64,000 nt of DNA from positions 310,001 to 374,000 of the forward strand of contig CAWAMM010000004.1 in assembly GCA_963783145.1 (NCBI GenBank). Reading direction: 5' to 3'. The position numbers were made by a program, and so were the translations under genes. The DNA is from DATGKG01 sp963783145. GTDB taxonomy: Bacteria > Desulfobacterota > Binatia > Binatales > Binataceae. This document shows, one piece after another, positions 49,175-57,610 of the stretch. Position 1 is the stretch's first letter; each line of letters begins with the position of its first letter. The notes beneath the pieces were generated by a model. That model had not been told where the DNA came from, made no database searches, and saw only the letters and a program-made list of their open reading frames with translations.

Positions 49175-50128
49175 ATGAGGAATCGCACCTTAAACACGGT
49201 TGCCATGGCGATTGCGATTTTTTTGACCGCAGTCGCATTTTCGGCGTCGGCTGATGCGGGCTCGCTGCGCGAGGGTGCGACGGGTTCGGGGAGCGCGGTT
49301 ACCGGAGCATTGCCGGGACAGGTTCTGTGGACCTATTACCAGACCGCTGATGTCGCCAACCTGAGTTACTCCACAGCTTTTAAAGAATACGCGTACTTCG
49401 TCAACTTTCCCGGAGGAGCGGCCGGGCGGGTAGTCGTTCCGGCAAAACTACCATCAACTCCAGTTACCGTGCGTGTCGGGAAAATTTGCTCGGGTTCGCT
49501 TGTCCCCTATGAGACGACTTTTTCCTGTCCGGCGGATAACATCATCCGCCTCACCAACCCCAACGGTGGCGCAAACGGCAATCTGGCCGGTGCCGATCCG
49601 CAGACGGTTTGCGCGATGATCTATGTTTTCGATGATGACGAGGAAATGGGCGAGTGCTGCGGTTGCCCTTTGAGCTCGGCGCAGCTGGCGACCTTCTCGG
49701 TGGAAAACAACCTTACGGCGAACTGGGGACTTGCGGGGGGACCTGAGGCGGGACAGCAGACCAACGGGGCAATCGCTGTCGTTGCCACGGCGCCGAATGG
49801 TCCGGGGAGCACTTGCAACCCGACCAATCTTCCAGGCTACAGCGTCACCAACGCCAATAATCTGCTGGGCAGCGTCACGAACAGTCAAACCTCTTTCGTA
49901 CCACTCGGCCGCACCACAACACTTATTTCCGTTTCTGGCGGCGACGCCCAAAATTTCGTTGCGAATGGACCCAAAGTCGGTCTTCGGATTCAACCTGCGA
50001 TCACCGAAACCGCGCTTTCCGATGACGCCGGTGGTGACCCAACCAACCTCACCTATCTGCAGAATCAATGCGGCGCGCTGATCGGCAACGGCACCGGCGG
50101 CGGTATCTGCAATTGTCCGACCGAATGA
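49175..50128 (+). CDS. Secreted Cys-rich protein of unknown function
   Basis: A 317-residue exported protein. The signal peptide is about 1-27 (TVAMAIAIFLTAVAFSASADA). The mature part is Gly/Asn/Thr/Val-rich with a beta pattern and nine cysteines, notably MGECCGCPLSS (about 153-163) and CNCPTE at the C-terminus. An acidic DDDEEMGECCG segment before the Cys cluster could bind calcium or another metal. Paired Cys imply disulfides. It stands alone with its own promoter region and a strong ribosome binding site, so it is probably an abundant surface or extracellular protein. No family is named. Confidence 0.75.
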   Translation: MRNRTLNTVAMAIAIFLTAVAFSASADAGSLREGATGSGSAVTGALPGQVLWTYYQTADVANLSYSTAFKEYAYFVNFPGGAAGRVVVPAKLPSTPVTVRVGKICSGSLVPYETTFSCPADNIIRLTNPNGGANGNLAGADPQTVCAMIYVFDDDEEMGECCGCPLSSAQLATFSVENNLTANWGLAGGPEAGQQTNGAIAVVATAPNGPGSTCNPTNLPGYSVTNANNLLGSVTNSQTSFVPLGRTTTLISVSGGDAQNFVANGPKVGLRIQPAITETALSDDAGGDPTNLTYLQNQCGALIGNGTGGGICNCPTE

Positions 50129-50153
50129 GGCGCGAGGCCTGAGATTCGCGGCA

Positions 50154-50498
50154 CTACCTCGTCATCGCGGGGGCGAAGACCACCAGCAGCACCAGCTCCT
50201 CGGTGATGCCGTGGAATCGATGCTCCTCGTGCGCCTTTACGAAGATGACATCACTGGTTGAAATCGCGTGATCCTGCTCGGGCTGATTTTCCGCCGCGAC
50301 CCTCATGTGCGCCGCGCCGCTGACGACATAGTAGATTTCATCTTCGTGGTGCGGCGTCTGCCGATCTTCTTCGCCGGGTTGGAGTATATAAACGCCGCAA
50401 CTCATCGCTGGAATCCGCAGAAATTCCGCATAGGGACGTTTGCTGGACAGCTTTTGGCGGATCTCATCGATGGTGTAAAACGATTGCATGCGCATCAT
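50154..50498 (-). CDS. Cupin-domain protein
   Basis: A 114-residue single-domain cupin. The first cupin motif is in PHHEDEIYYVVSGAAHMRV (about 48-66) with the His pair and Glu, and the second ends in VKAHEEHRFHGI (about 87-98). One metal ion would be bound. Proteins of this type act as small dioxygenases, isomerases or ligand sensors. A helix (MQSFYTIDEIRQKLSSKRPYAE) precedes the barrel. It is convergent with the secreted protein gene and has no partner suggesting a substrate. Confidence 0.85.
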   Translation of the reverse strand: MMRMQSFYTIDEIRQKLSSKRPYAEFLRIPAMSCGVYILQPGEEDRQTPHHEDEIYYVVSGAAHMRVAAENQPEQDHAISTSDVIFVKAHEEHRFHGITEELVLLVVFAPAMTR

Positions 50499-50714
50499 AT
50501 TGCCAGGGCGCGATCATCGACGGCTAATCTTCCGGTGGTCGAAACCCTCTTAACATCGGGGCGCGCATGTATTATTCATTCTACTTGTCACCGGCATGGT
50601 TGAAGGGGCGTGACCTCGGGGAATCGATGCGCCGGGACAGCAAATTTCTATTTGATGTGAAACGAGCGAATTCACCATTGTGCCCTGGAATGGCTGGATG
50701 AGGTCGATTACCGA

Positions 50715-51485
50715 ATGATTGAAGTACGGCATTTGACCAAGGTTTACGGCAACTTCGTCGCGGTCCGCGATGTGTCCTTCAATGCCGACCGCGGTTCGAT
50801 TCTCGGCTTCCTCGGGCCCAATGGGGCCGGCAAAACCAGCACCATGCGGGTCATCACCGGCTTCATGCCCGCCACCTCGGGGACCGTGGTGATCGATGAC
50901 CTCGACATTTTCGAGAATTCGCTCGAGGCGCGCCGCCGGATTGGCTACCTGCCGGAAAATCCGCCGCTGTATTCCGATATGCGCGTCGACGCGTATCTGC
51001 GCTTCGTGGCCAGACTGCGCGGAGTGCCGCGAGCGAATGTGGAAAATGCACTCGAGCACGCGCTGAATGTGTGCGGCCTGGAAGACATGGCGCATCGCAT
51101 CTGTGGGCAGCTTTCGAAGGGCTATCGCCAGCGCGTCGGTCTCGCGCAGGCGCTGATTCATGATCCTCCGGTGCTGGTGCTCGACGAGCCCACGATCGGC
51201 CTCGATCCGCGTCAGATTCACGAAATTCGCGGACTGATCAAAACGATGGCGACCGGCAATCGCACGGTGGTGCTCTCGACCCACATCCTGCCCGAGGTTT
51301 CGCAGATCTGTGACAAGGTCGTGATCATCAACGAGGGCCGCGTCGCGCTGGAGCAGAAGATCGCGGATCTGCCGGCCGGAACCTCGCTCGAAGATGTCTT
51401 CCTGTCGGCGATCACCAAGGAGCATCACGAGCTGGAGGGGAGCCGCGAGGAGACGTTGGAGGAGGTGGGAGCGGGGCGCGCCTAA
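50715..51485 (+). CDS. ABC transporter ATP-binding protein (GldA-like)
   Basis: A 256-residue ATPase. Motifs: Walker A GFLGPNGAGKTSTMRVI (about 36), signature QLSKGYRQRVGLAQAL (about 135) and Walker B VLVLDEPTIGLD (about 155), with D-loop and switch His in STHILPEVSQ. It opens a compact four-gene operon with a permease, a GldG-type auxiliary protein and a DUF4340 protein. The same set occurs in bacteria without gliding, so export of a polymer or lipid, or assembly at the cell surface, is inferred rather than gliding itself. Confidence 0.93.
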   Translation: MIEVRHLTKVYGNFVAVRDVSFNADRGSILGFLGPNGAGKTSTMRVITGFMPATSGTVVIDDLDIFENSLEARRRIGYLPENPPLYSDMRVDAYLRFVARLRGVPRANVENALEHALNVCGLEDMAHRICGQLSKGYRQRVGLAQALIHDPPVLVLDEPTIGLDPRQIHEIRGLIKTMATGNRTVVLSTHILPEVSQICDKVVIINEGRVALEQKIADLPAGTSLEDVFLSAITKEHHELEGSREETLEEVGAGRA

Positions 51486-51500
51486 GTCCCGGTCATCCAG

Positions 51501-52277
51501 ATGCGAAATTCAATTACGATCGCGGGCAAAGAGCTCGCGGGATATTTCGTGCAGCCGGTCGCCTACGTGGTGATGACGGTGTTCCTCCTGTTGGGAGGAT
51601 TTTTCTTCTTTTCGTTGCTGCAGCGATTCAGCATGCTGGTGCAAATGTACGCGGCGATGCAGAATCCGCAGGTCCTGCAGCGCATCAACCTGAATCAGAT
51701 CGTGATCGAGCCGCTGCTGCACAATTTGTCGATCGTGCTGGTGATCCTGGTGCCCGCGATTACGATGCGCAGTTTCGCCGAGGAAAAACGCGCCGGCACC
51801 TACGAGCTGCTGCTGACCGCGCCGGTGCGCACCGGCGAAATCGTCGCGGGCAAGTTCATCGCGGCCTCCGCTTTCATGCTCATCATGATCGCGCTGGCGG
51901 GAATCTTCCCGCTGATCCTGGTCGCATTCGGCAATCCGGAAGTGGCGGTCATGCTGTCGGGATACGTTGGGCTCGCGATTCTTTCCATCGCGTTCATCTC
52001 GATCGGGCTGTTCACCAGCTCGCTGACCCAGAACCAGATCATCGCGGCGATCACGTGCTTCGGCGTGTTGCTGATGCTGTACGTGATTTCATGGCCGGCG
52101 CAGGAAGGCAGCGAGTCGATCATGTCGGAACTGCTGCGCTATCTATCGCTGCCGGATCATTTCGGGCAGATGGTGACCGGCATCATCGATACCAAGGACC
52201 TCGTGTACTTTTTCAGCCTGATCCTCGTGTCGCTGTTCCTGACACAGCGCTCAGTAGAATCAGCGCGTTGGCGCTAA
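51501..52277 (+). CDS. ABC transporter permease (GldF-like)
   Basis: A 258-residue ABC-2 type permease with six predicted transmembrane helices (for example YVVMTVFLLLGGFFFFSLL at about 20-38, FIAASAFMLIMIALAGIFPLILVAF at about 118-142, and LVYFFSLILVSLFL near 235). The conserved EEKRAGTYELLLTAPVRTGEIVAGK lies at about 93-117, typical of gldF and NosY relatives. It starts 15 bases after the ATPase gene, so the two are co-transcribed. It would form the membrane channel with GldA-like ATPase. Confidence 0.92.
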   Translation: MRNSITIAGKELAGYFVQPVAYVVMTVFLLLGGFFFFSLLQRFSMLVQMYAAMQNPQVLQRINLNQIVIEPLLHNLSIVLVILVPAITMRSFAEEKRAGTYELLLTAPVRTGEIVAGKFIAASAFMLIMIALAGIFPLILVAFGNPEVAVMLSGYVGLAILSIAFISIGLFTSSLTQNQIIAAITCFGVLLMLYVISWPAQEGSESIMSELLRYLSLPDHFGQMVTGIIDTKDLVYFFSLILVSLFLTQRSVESARWR

Positions 52278-52292
52278 GCAAGGTAGGAGAGG

Positions 52293-53858
52293 ATGCAGCG
52301 GCGATCGGCGGCGCTTTACGGAATTCTCGGTCTTATCGCGTTACTTTTCGCGGCCTTTGCCTACTTTGTGGCGGCCGCGTTCCGGCCTTACATCTTCATC
52401 AACCTGATCGCGGGCGTGTTCCTGATCATCATGTGGATCAGCGCCGGATGGTCGGAGGTCGGGACCTTCGTCGGGCAGCGCTCGACCCAATACGGCGCCA
52501 ACGCGGTTATCTATTCGATAATCTTCGTCGCGATTTTGATCGCGGTGAACTATATCTCGGCACAGCATCACCGGCGCCTCGACATGAGCGAAGAGCGCGT
52601 CTACAGCCTCTCCACGCAGTCGGTGAACGTGGTGAAGAACCTGCCGAAGCCGCTCAAGATGTACGGCTTCTTCGCGGGCGGTGACAATCCCACCGCGCTG
52701 GAACTCTACGAGGAGTACGCTTACGCCTCGCCCAAGGTGACCTTCCAGATGGTCGATCCGGATCGTAACCCGGAGCTCGCCGAACGCTACAAAGTGTCGG
52801 CCCTGGGCACCACCCATCTGCAGTACGGCGGTGACGAAAACGGCAACGGCACCAACGTCACCGAGCTGTCCGAGGAAGCCATCACCAACGCGATCATTCG
52901 GGTCACCAAATCGGCCAAAAAGACCATCTGCTTCACCGATGGTCATGGCGAAGGCGATCCGGATGACGCGACCGGGCAGAACGGATACGGCACCCTCAAG
53001 ACCGCGCTCGAAGGCGAAGGCTTCCAGATCAAAAAAGTCCTGCTCGCGACCCAGGCCTCGGTGCCAGACGATTGCACGATCCTCGCCATCGCCGGCCCGG
53101 TGAAGCCGCTCGATCCACATGAACTCGACGCGGTCGGGAAATACCTTGACGGCGGCGGTCGTGCGCTCATCACGTTCCGCGCGCCGCGGCCCAACAACGA
53201 AGTCGACGAGGGCGGCCTGGTCAAGCTGGCCGGGCAATGGGGCGTCGATGCCGGCAACGATATCGTCGTCGATCAGGTGACGCGGCTGTTCGCGGCCCCC
53301 ACGCTGGGCGTCAGTCCGCTGGTGCAGAACTACGGCACGCATCCGATTACCAAGGATTTCAAGGAGCGCACGATTTTCCCGATGTGCCGATCGGTGACGC
53401 CCGCCGCCAAGCCCAAAGACGGCGAGACGGTGACGCCGCTGGCCATGACCAGCGATACCTCGTGGGCGGAAACCGACATCGATGGAATTTTCAAGCGCCA
53501 GGAAGCCAAGCTCGATCCGCAGGACAAGCGCGGGCCGATCGACGTGGCTGACGCGGTCCAGGCCGCGCAGGAGAAAGCCGGCGCCGGCAAAGAAACCCGC
53601 ATCGTCGTAATCGGGAGCACCGATGCGGGTGACAATCAGTGGGTCGGACAACTGTTCAACCGCGACTTCTTCGTCAACAGCGCCGACTGGCTGTCAGGCG
53701 AGGAAAATCAAATTTCGATTCGTCCGCGGCAGTTGCGCTCGTCGCGCTTCCGGCTGACCGCCGAACAGTTCACCATCGTGTTCATCCTGTCGGTGTTGCT
53801 GTTGCCGGAACTACTGCTGATCGCGGGGATCGTGGTGTGGTGGGAGCGGCGCAACTAA
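52293..53858 (+). CDS. GldG-family ABC transporter auxiliary protein
   Basis: A 521-residue membrane protein. Two or three N-terminal helices (about 5-30, 32-55, 72-90) precede a long extracytoplasmic region with a DUF-type domain (RVYSLSTQSVNVVKNLPKPLKMYGFF, ICFTDGHGEGDPDD, LAIAGPVKPLDPHELDAVGKYLDGGGRALI) resembling a truncated glutamine-amidotransferase or phosphatase-like Rossmann fold. A C-terminal helix (about 495-515, IVFILSVLLLPELLLIAGIVV) anchors it. In gliding bacteria GldG works with GldF. AGGTAGGAGAGG precedes the ATG. Start 15 bases after the permease. Confidence 0.9.
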   Translation: MQRRSAALYGILGLIALLFAAFAYFVAAAFRPYIFINLIAGVFLIIMWISAGWSEVGTFVGQRSTQYGANAVIYSIIFVAILIAVNYISAQHHRRLDMSEERVYSLSTQSVNVVKNLPKPLKMYGFFAGGDNPTALELYEEYAYASPKVTFQMVDPDRNPELAERYKVSALGTTHLQYGGDENGNGTNVTELSEEAITNAIIRVTKSAKKTICFTDGHGEGDPDDATGQNGYGTLKTALEGEGFQIKKVLLATQASVPDDCTILAIAGPVKPLDPHELDAVGKYLDGGGRALITFRAPRPNNEVDEGGLVKLAGQWGVDAGNDIVVDQVTRLFAAPTLGVSPLVQNYGTHPITKDFKERTIFPMCRSVTPAAKPKDGETVTPLAMTSDTSWAETDIDGIFKRQEAKLDPQDKRGPIDVADAVQAAQEKAGAGKETRIVVIGSTDAGDNQWVGQLFNRDFFVNSADWLSGEENQISIRPRQLRSSRFRLTAEQFTIVFILSVLLLPELLLIAGIVVWWERRN

Positions 53859-53877
53859 AGCCCGTATCGATTCGACA

Positions 53878-55317
53878 GTGAAGCGCTTTCGTAACACGCT
53901 CATCGCGCTGGTCGTGCTGCTGATCATCGGCGGCTACGCCTTCGTTAATTACTATTTCAGCAAGCCCGAAGCGGTGAAGACCGCGTTCAACATCAAGGCC
54001 GATGACATCGCGAAGATCGATTTGAAGTATCACGATCGCGATCTGGTGCTGGAGCATAAGCCGGGCGACCAATGGATCATCACCAAGCCAATCGGCGCCT
54101 TTGCGGATCAGACCGCGGCCGGGAACCTGGCGCGCGCCATCGCCGATTGCCAAATCACCAAGACGGTCGAGGACAAGGCCGACAACCTCGCGCCGTTCGG
54201 CCTCGACAAGCCGCAGGTGACCGTGATTGTCACCGATACCAAGGGCAAGACGCTGCCTGGGCTCGAGGTCGGGAAGGTTACGCCGGTAGGATTTTCCGCC
54301 TACCTGAAGTACACCGACCAGCCGCAAATCATGCTGACCTCGTCGGCGTTTCCGTCGGGGATGAACAAGACCATCGACCAGATGCGCGATCGCGAGTTGA
54401 TGTCGTTCAAGGTCGACGATGTCCAGAAGCTGCTGATCACGCATGACGACGGGACTCAAATCGAGATCGATCGCGACGGCGACAAGTGGAAAATCGTCAA
54501 GCCCGGCAACTATGAAGCCGATCCGACCCAGGTCCGGCAGATCCTGACCACCCTGGGCGATTCCAAGGTCGCGGATTTCATTACCGACGCGCCTACCAAT
54601 GCGGCCCAGTACGGCCTCGAGAAACCGCATCTCGTCGCCACGGTTTATCTCAAAAAGGGCGGCGCGCAGGAGTCGTTGCTGTTCGGCTTCAAGCAGAAGG
54701 AGCAGGGCAAGGACGGCATCTACGTGCGGCGCGGCGAGCGCGCGCCCATCTATACGATCGCGCCATGGGTGATGAGCGGGGTCGACAAGACGGTGCTCAA
54801 TCTGCGCGACAAGACCGTGCTGTCTTTCGATTCGTCACAGATCGACACCATCGAGATCAAACCGAGTGACAAGCCGCAGTTCGAGATCAAGCGTGCCGGC
54901 AACGATAAGTGGAACGTCGTCGCCGCCGGCAAAACCTCGCCCGCGGATTTGGCGATCGTCGAGCGTTTCCTGGATCAGATTCACGATTTGAAAGGCAACT
55001 CCATCATCATGGACCCGATCAAGAGTCCCGAGATGTTTGGGATGGATAAGCCCTCGCTCACCGTTACGCTTCAGGACAAGGATGGAAAACAGGTCGGGCA
55101 GCTCAGGCTTTCGAAGATCGAGGTGAAGAAGGCGCCCACCGCGGCGACCTCGGAAGCGCCGCCGTCGGCGAGCACGCAAACCGATTACTATGCCGCATCG
55201 AGCGGGAGCGGGGCGTTGTTTTCCACCGACGAGTTCCTCTTCAGCCAGTTGAACAAGACCGCCGACGAATTCCGCGCGAAAGAATCTGCGACACCGGCCG
55301 CGACGCCGAAGAAATAG
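53878..55317 (+). CDS. DUF4340-domain protein of the GldG-type ABC system
   Basis: A 479-residue envelope protein with an N-terminal signal anchor (about 8-22, IALVVLLIIGGYAFV). Three or four repeats of a beta-rich DUF4340 unit follow (IAKIDLKYHDRDLVLEHKPGDQWIITKPIGAFADQ; VQKLLITHDDGTQIEIDRDGDKWKIVKPG; IDTIEIKPSDKPQFEIKRAGNDKWNVV). The C-terminus has an Ala/Ser/Thr low-complexity tail. The start is a GTG at 53878. DUF4340 proteins usually follow GldG genes, which is the case here, and the complex is thought to act in surface polymer export. Function within it is unknown. Confidence 0.9.
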   Translation: MKRFRNTLIALVVLLIIGGYAFVNYYFSKPEAVKTAFNIKADDIAKIDLKYHDRDLVLEHKPGDQWIITKPIGAFADQTAAGNLARAIADCQITKTVEDKADNLAPFGLDKPQVTVIVTDTKGKTLPGLEVGKVTPVGFSAYLKYTDQPQIMLTSSAFPSGMNKTIDQMRDRELMSFKVDDVQKLLITHDDGTQIEIDRDGDKWKIVKPGNYEADPTQVRQILTTLGDSKVADFITDAPTNAAQYGLEKPHLVATVYLKKGGAQESLLFGFKQKEQGKDGIYVRRGERAPIYTIAPWVMSGVDKTVLNLRDKTVLSFDSSQIDTIEIKPSDKPQFEIKRAGNDKWNVVAAGKTSPADLAIVERFLDQIHDLKGNSIIMDPIKSPEMFGMDKPSLTVTLQDKDGKQVGQLRLSKIEVKKAPTAATSEAPPSASTQTDYYAASSGSGALFSTDEFLFSQLNKTADEFRAKESATPAATPKK

Positions 55318-55321
55318 CTCC

Positions 55322-55714
55322 TCAGCCTTCCGCGATCGCATGCGCGATCGCCTGATCCGCGGTATGGGTGAGGCTCAGGTGAAAATCGGTGATGTTTTTG
55401 CGCCGCGCGAACGCTGCCGACTTGCCGTGGAGTACGATAGTGGGGGCCTTGCCGCGCTCGCGCACCACCTCGATCTCCGACCAGCCCACGTTGCGATTCC
55501 ATCCGGTGCCCATCGCCTTCATGGTAGCCTCCTTCGCCGCGAAGCGCGCCGCATAGCTCTGATAGCGGCCCTTGCCACGTGACTCGCAGTAGGTAATTTC
55601 GTCCGCGGTGAAGACCCGATTGCGAAAGCGCTCGCCGGTGACGTCGTTGGTGAGCGCGCGCTCGATGCGCGCGACCTCGATCACGTCGATGCCGGTTCCG
55701 ATGATGTTGGCCAT
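55322..55714 (-). CDS. acpS: Holo-[acyl-carrier-protein] synthase
   Basis: A 130-residue enzyme that moves 4'-phosphopantetheine from CoA to Ser of acyl carrier protein, essential for fatty-acid synthesis. The motifs are GTGIDVIEVARIE (about 6-18, catalytic Asp) and FAAKEATMKAMGTG (about 58-71, metal-binding Glu), with FHLSLTHTADQAIA (about 111) near the end. The ATG at 55714 precedes the domain. The longer open frame to 56053 is antisense to a ferredoxin gene. It converges with the DUF4340 gene end. Confidence 0.95.
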   Translation of the reverse strand: MANIIGTGIDVIEVARIERALTNDVTGERFRNRVFTADEITYCESRGKGRYQSYAARFAAKEATMKAMGTGWNRNVGWSEIEVVRERGKAPTIVLHGKSAAFARRKNITDFHLSLTHTADQAIAHAIAEG

Positions 55715-55801
55715 GGTGTCATCGAAAGTATCATCACGCGCGCGGTCGGGCGCAACGCGGTCACTTGCGGCGCGCAAAGCTGCGAATCTATTGTTCAGCT
55801 C

Positions 55802-56035
55802 ATGGCGAAATTGAAAATTACCGTGAACAAAACCCGCTGCATCGCGAGCGGCGATTGCGTCGAGACTGCGCCGGCGGTTTTTCAACTCGATGCGGATGGC
55901 AAGTCCGAGGTCGCGAATGCAACCGGCGCGCCCGACGGCACCATCATCGCCGCGGCGCGCTCGTGTCCGGTCAAGGCAATCACCGTCGTCAATGAGGACA
56001 CCGGCAAGCAATTGTTCCCGCCTCCGAAGAAGTAA
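55802..56035 (+). CDS. Single-cluster ferredoxin (3Fe-4S or 4Fe-4S type)
   Basis: A 77-residue ferredoxin of the kind that serves cytochrome P450s or other oxygenases. The cluster cysteines are C13 and C19 (TRCIASGDCVETAP; the C-x5-C spacing, with Ala/Ser where the second ligand would sit) and C55 in SCPVKAI. This three-Cys pattern suits a 3Fe-4S cluster. It is divergent from acpS. A GNAT acetyltransferase gene follows 20 bases on. No P450 gene is in the window. Confidence 0.88.
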   Translation: MAKLKITVNKTRCIASGDCVETAPAVFQLDADGKSEVANATGAPDGTIIAAARSCPVKAITVVNEDTGKQLFPPPKK

Positions 56036-56055
56036 CCTCGCGCGATCGGTCATTC

Positions 56056-56547
56056 ATGGCGCTACGAAAAAAGCAGGAAGGCAAACTCATCGTCGAGCAA
56101 ACGCGCGACCTCGGGGTCCTGCGCGCGATGCTTTCCGGCGCGGACATGCTCACCGAGGGCCTCGAATGGCCGCCCGCGTGCTATCTCGTCGCGTACTTCG
56201 GAACCGAGCCGGTTGGCGTGATTGGAGTCGAGCCGAGCCTCGATGCTGCACTCCTTCGTTCGCTCTATGTCGTCGAGGCAATGCGCCGGCACGGCATCGC
56301 CACGGAGCTGATTGCGGCGGCGCGCAAAGCGGCGCATACGCGCGGTGCGCGCTCGCTATATCTCTTCAGCACTGACGCCGGCGAGTTTTTTAAGCGATTT
56401 GGCTTTGTTCAAGTGCCGGTCGCGCAACTGGTCGCGGCGCTCGGCGCGGCGCCGCAGGTCAAGTACTACATCGCACGTCCCGACGAGCTCGCGCACGAGG
56501 TCGCATGGCACCTCGACATTTCGCAGGACGGCATCATCTTGCGGTAG
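56056..56547 (+). CDS. GNAT-family acetyltransferase
   Basis: A 163-residue acetyl-CoA dependent N-acetyltransferase. The acetyl-CoA site reads LRSLYVVEAMRRHGIATELIAAARKAA (about 75-101), with R-x-x-G/A-type loop, then LYLFSTDAGEFFKRFGFVQV (about 107-126). It is probably in one transcript with the ferredoxin gene upstream. Its end overlaps by 14 bases the convergent rhodanese-CBS gene. The substrate (small molecule or protein) is unknown. ArgA/PhnO-like relatives exist. Confidence 0.88.
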   Translation: MALRKKQEGKLIVEQTRDLGVLRAMLSGADMLTEGLEWPPACYLVAYFGTEPVGVIGVEPSLDAALLRSLYVVEAMRRHGIATELIAAARKAAHTRGARSLYLFSTDAGEFFKRFGFVQVPVAQLVAALGAAPQVKYYIARPDELAHEVAWHLDISQDGIILR

Positions 56548-57253
56548 TCGGCGGCTCGTAGCGGCCGAGGTAATTGCCCGACGACGTCGTCACCAGAAGG
56601 TAGCGATGACTTTTCAGCAGCTCGGCGGCGAGGCGATGGGTCATGTCGGGGCGAATCGTCTGCGGCGCGGGATTTATCGCCTCGATCGCGCGACTGCTCC
56701 CGGCATTCGTTTCGACCGCGCCGAGAAGAATGCCATCCGAATTCAGGACGACTCCACTTACATCGGTGCGCGGGCCTGAAATGGCGATCGAATCCGACGG
56801 ATGCAGGCGCTGCAGATCATCGTGCGTGCGTTGCGCGATGGTGGGACGTCGCGAGATCGCGATCCAGCCCGCGCGAACTCCGGGCGCAAGGTTGTTGATG
56901 AAGTAGGGCAGGGCGCGCAGCTTCTTCCGCATCGGCGGCGTGGGATCGCATGGCAATCCGCGCAGCAGCCAGTCAGCCTTGCCGCGCAGATAATGCATCA
57001 CCTCGCGATAGCCGAGAAATTCGAGCTGCGCCGCAGCCCGCGCGCTGAGGTCTCACAAACAATCGCGGCAGTAGACGACGACCGGCCGCTTCTTATCGAG
57101 CGCATGCTCGGCCTGGTGCAGCAGCTTCGGGAGGGGCAGATGAATCGCTCCCCGAATGGCCGCGATGCGATGCTCATGCGCCGGCAAAACGTCAACGACC
57201 TGGCCGCCCGCAGCGAGGATTCTCAGAACTTCGCGATGATCGACGACGCGCAC
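56534..57253 (-). CDS. Rhodanese-CBS protein with in-frame TGA, selenoprotein candidate
   Basis: A 239-codon gene if TGA at 57055-57053 is read through. Before it: VVDHREVLRILAAGGQVVDVL, RGAIHLPLP and VVVYCRDCL (rhodanese domain with active-site Cys62). After it, in the same frame: DLSARAAAQLEFLGYREVMHYLRGKADW, which completes the rhodanese fold. A CBS-like tail follows (LHPSDSIAISG, GVVLNSDGILLGAV, TIRPDMTHRLAAELLKSHRYLLVTTSSGNYLG). Relatives, as remembered, read CDLS here, so the TGA falls on a conserved Cys codon, position 67. A GC hairpin with SECIS-like geometry follows. Alternatives are a nonsense mutation or sequence error. The start is a GTG at 57253; TTGs further up are possible. Confidence 0.72.
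57022..57055 (-). promoter_or_regulatory. SECIS-like hairpin directly after the in-frame TGA
   Basis: On the minus strand, after the TGA (57055-57053), the stem CGGGCTGC (57040-57033) pairs with GCAGCTCG (57029-57022): eight base pairs with one G-U. The loop is GGC (57032-57030). Twenty bases separate the TGA from the loop. Published bacterial SECIS models ask for a loop beginning about 16-37 bases after UGA, with G in its first two positions, and these numbers fit. GC-rich DNA gives chance hairpins often, so this is supportive only. Confidence 0.4.
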
Positions 57254-57310
57254 ATTGGAGGAGCGGCGATCCGAGCAATTACTCGGCGGACCGCCGCTCA
57301 AGAATCGCAA

Positions 57311-57610
57311 TTACTTGCGCGTGACCTCTTGCAGGATGTCGACTTGCGGACGCCCTTCGAGCAGGCTTCCTATCGCGCCACCGAAAGCTTTCATGTGATC
57401 GGTTTTGCCATGATGATCGAGCGCGGCCTGATCGGGATAGACCTCATAATAGACGTATTCGGTCGGGTCCTTCACTCCCTTGTGCAACACGTATTGAAGC
57501 GTGTTGGGTTCGGCGGAGCGCATCGTCTCGATCATTTTGCGCGCGGCTTCTTCGAACTGCTTCTCGCTTCCGGCCTTGGTTTTGAGTTTGGCAATGACAG
57601 TAATGGCCAT
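57311..57610 (-). CDS. Antibiotic biosynthesis monooxygenase (ABM) domain protein
   Basis: A 99-residue dimeric ferredoxin-like fold protein of the YgiN/quinol monooxygenase class. Family text: MAITVIAKLKTKAGSEKQFEEAARKMI, TLQYVLHKGVKDPTEYVYYEVYPDQAALDHHGKTDHMKAF. Such enzymes oxidise quinols or polycyclic substrates without cofactors, and some degrade heme. It lies just upstream of the rhodanese-CBS gene on the same strand. The 57-base gap to that gene's GTG suggests one transcript. Confidence 0.88.
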   Translation of the reverse strand: MAITVIAKLKTKAGSEKQFEEAARKMIETMRSAEPNTLQYVLHKGVKDPTEYVYYEVYPDQAALDHHGKTDHMKAFGGAIGSLLEGRPQVDILQEVTRK

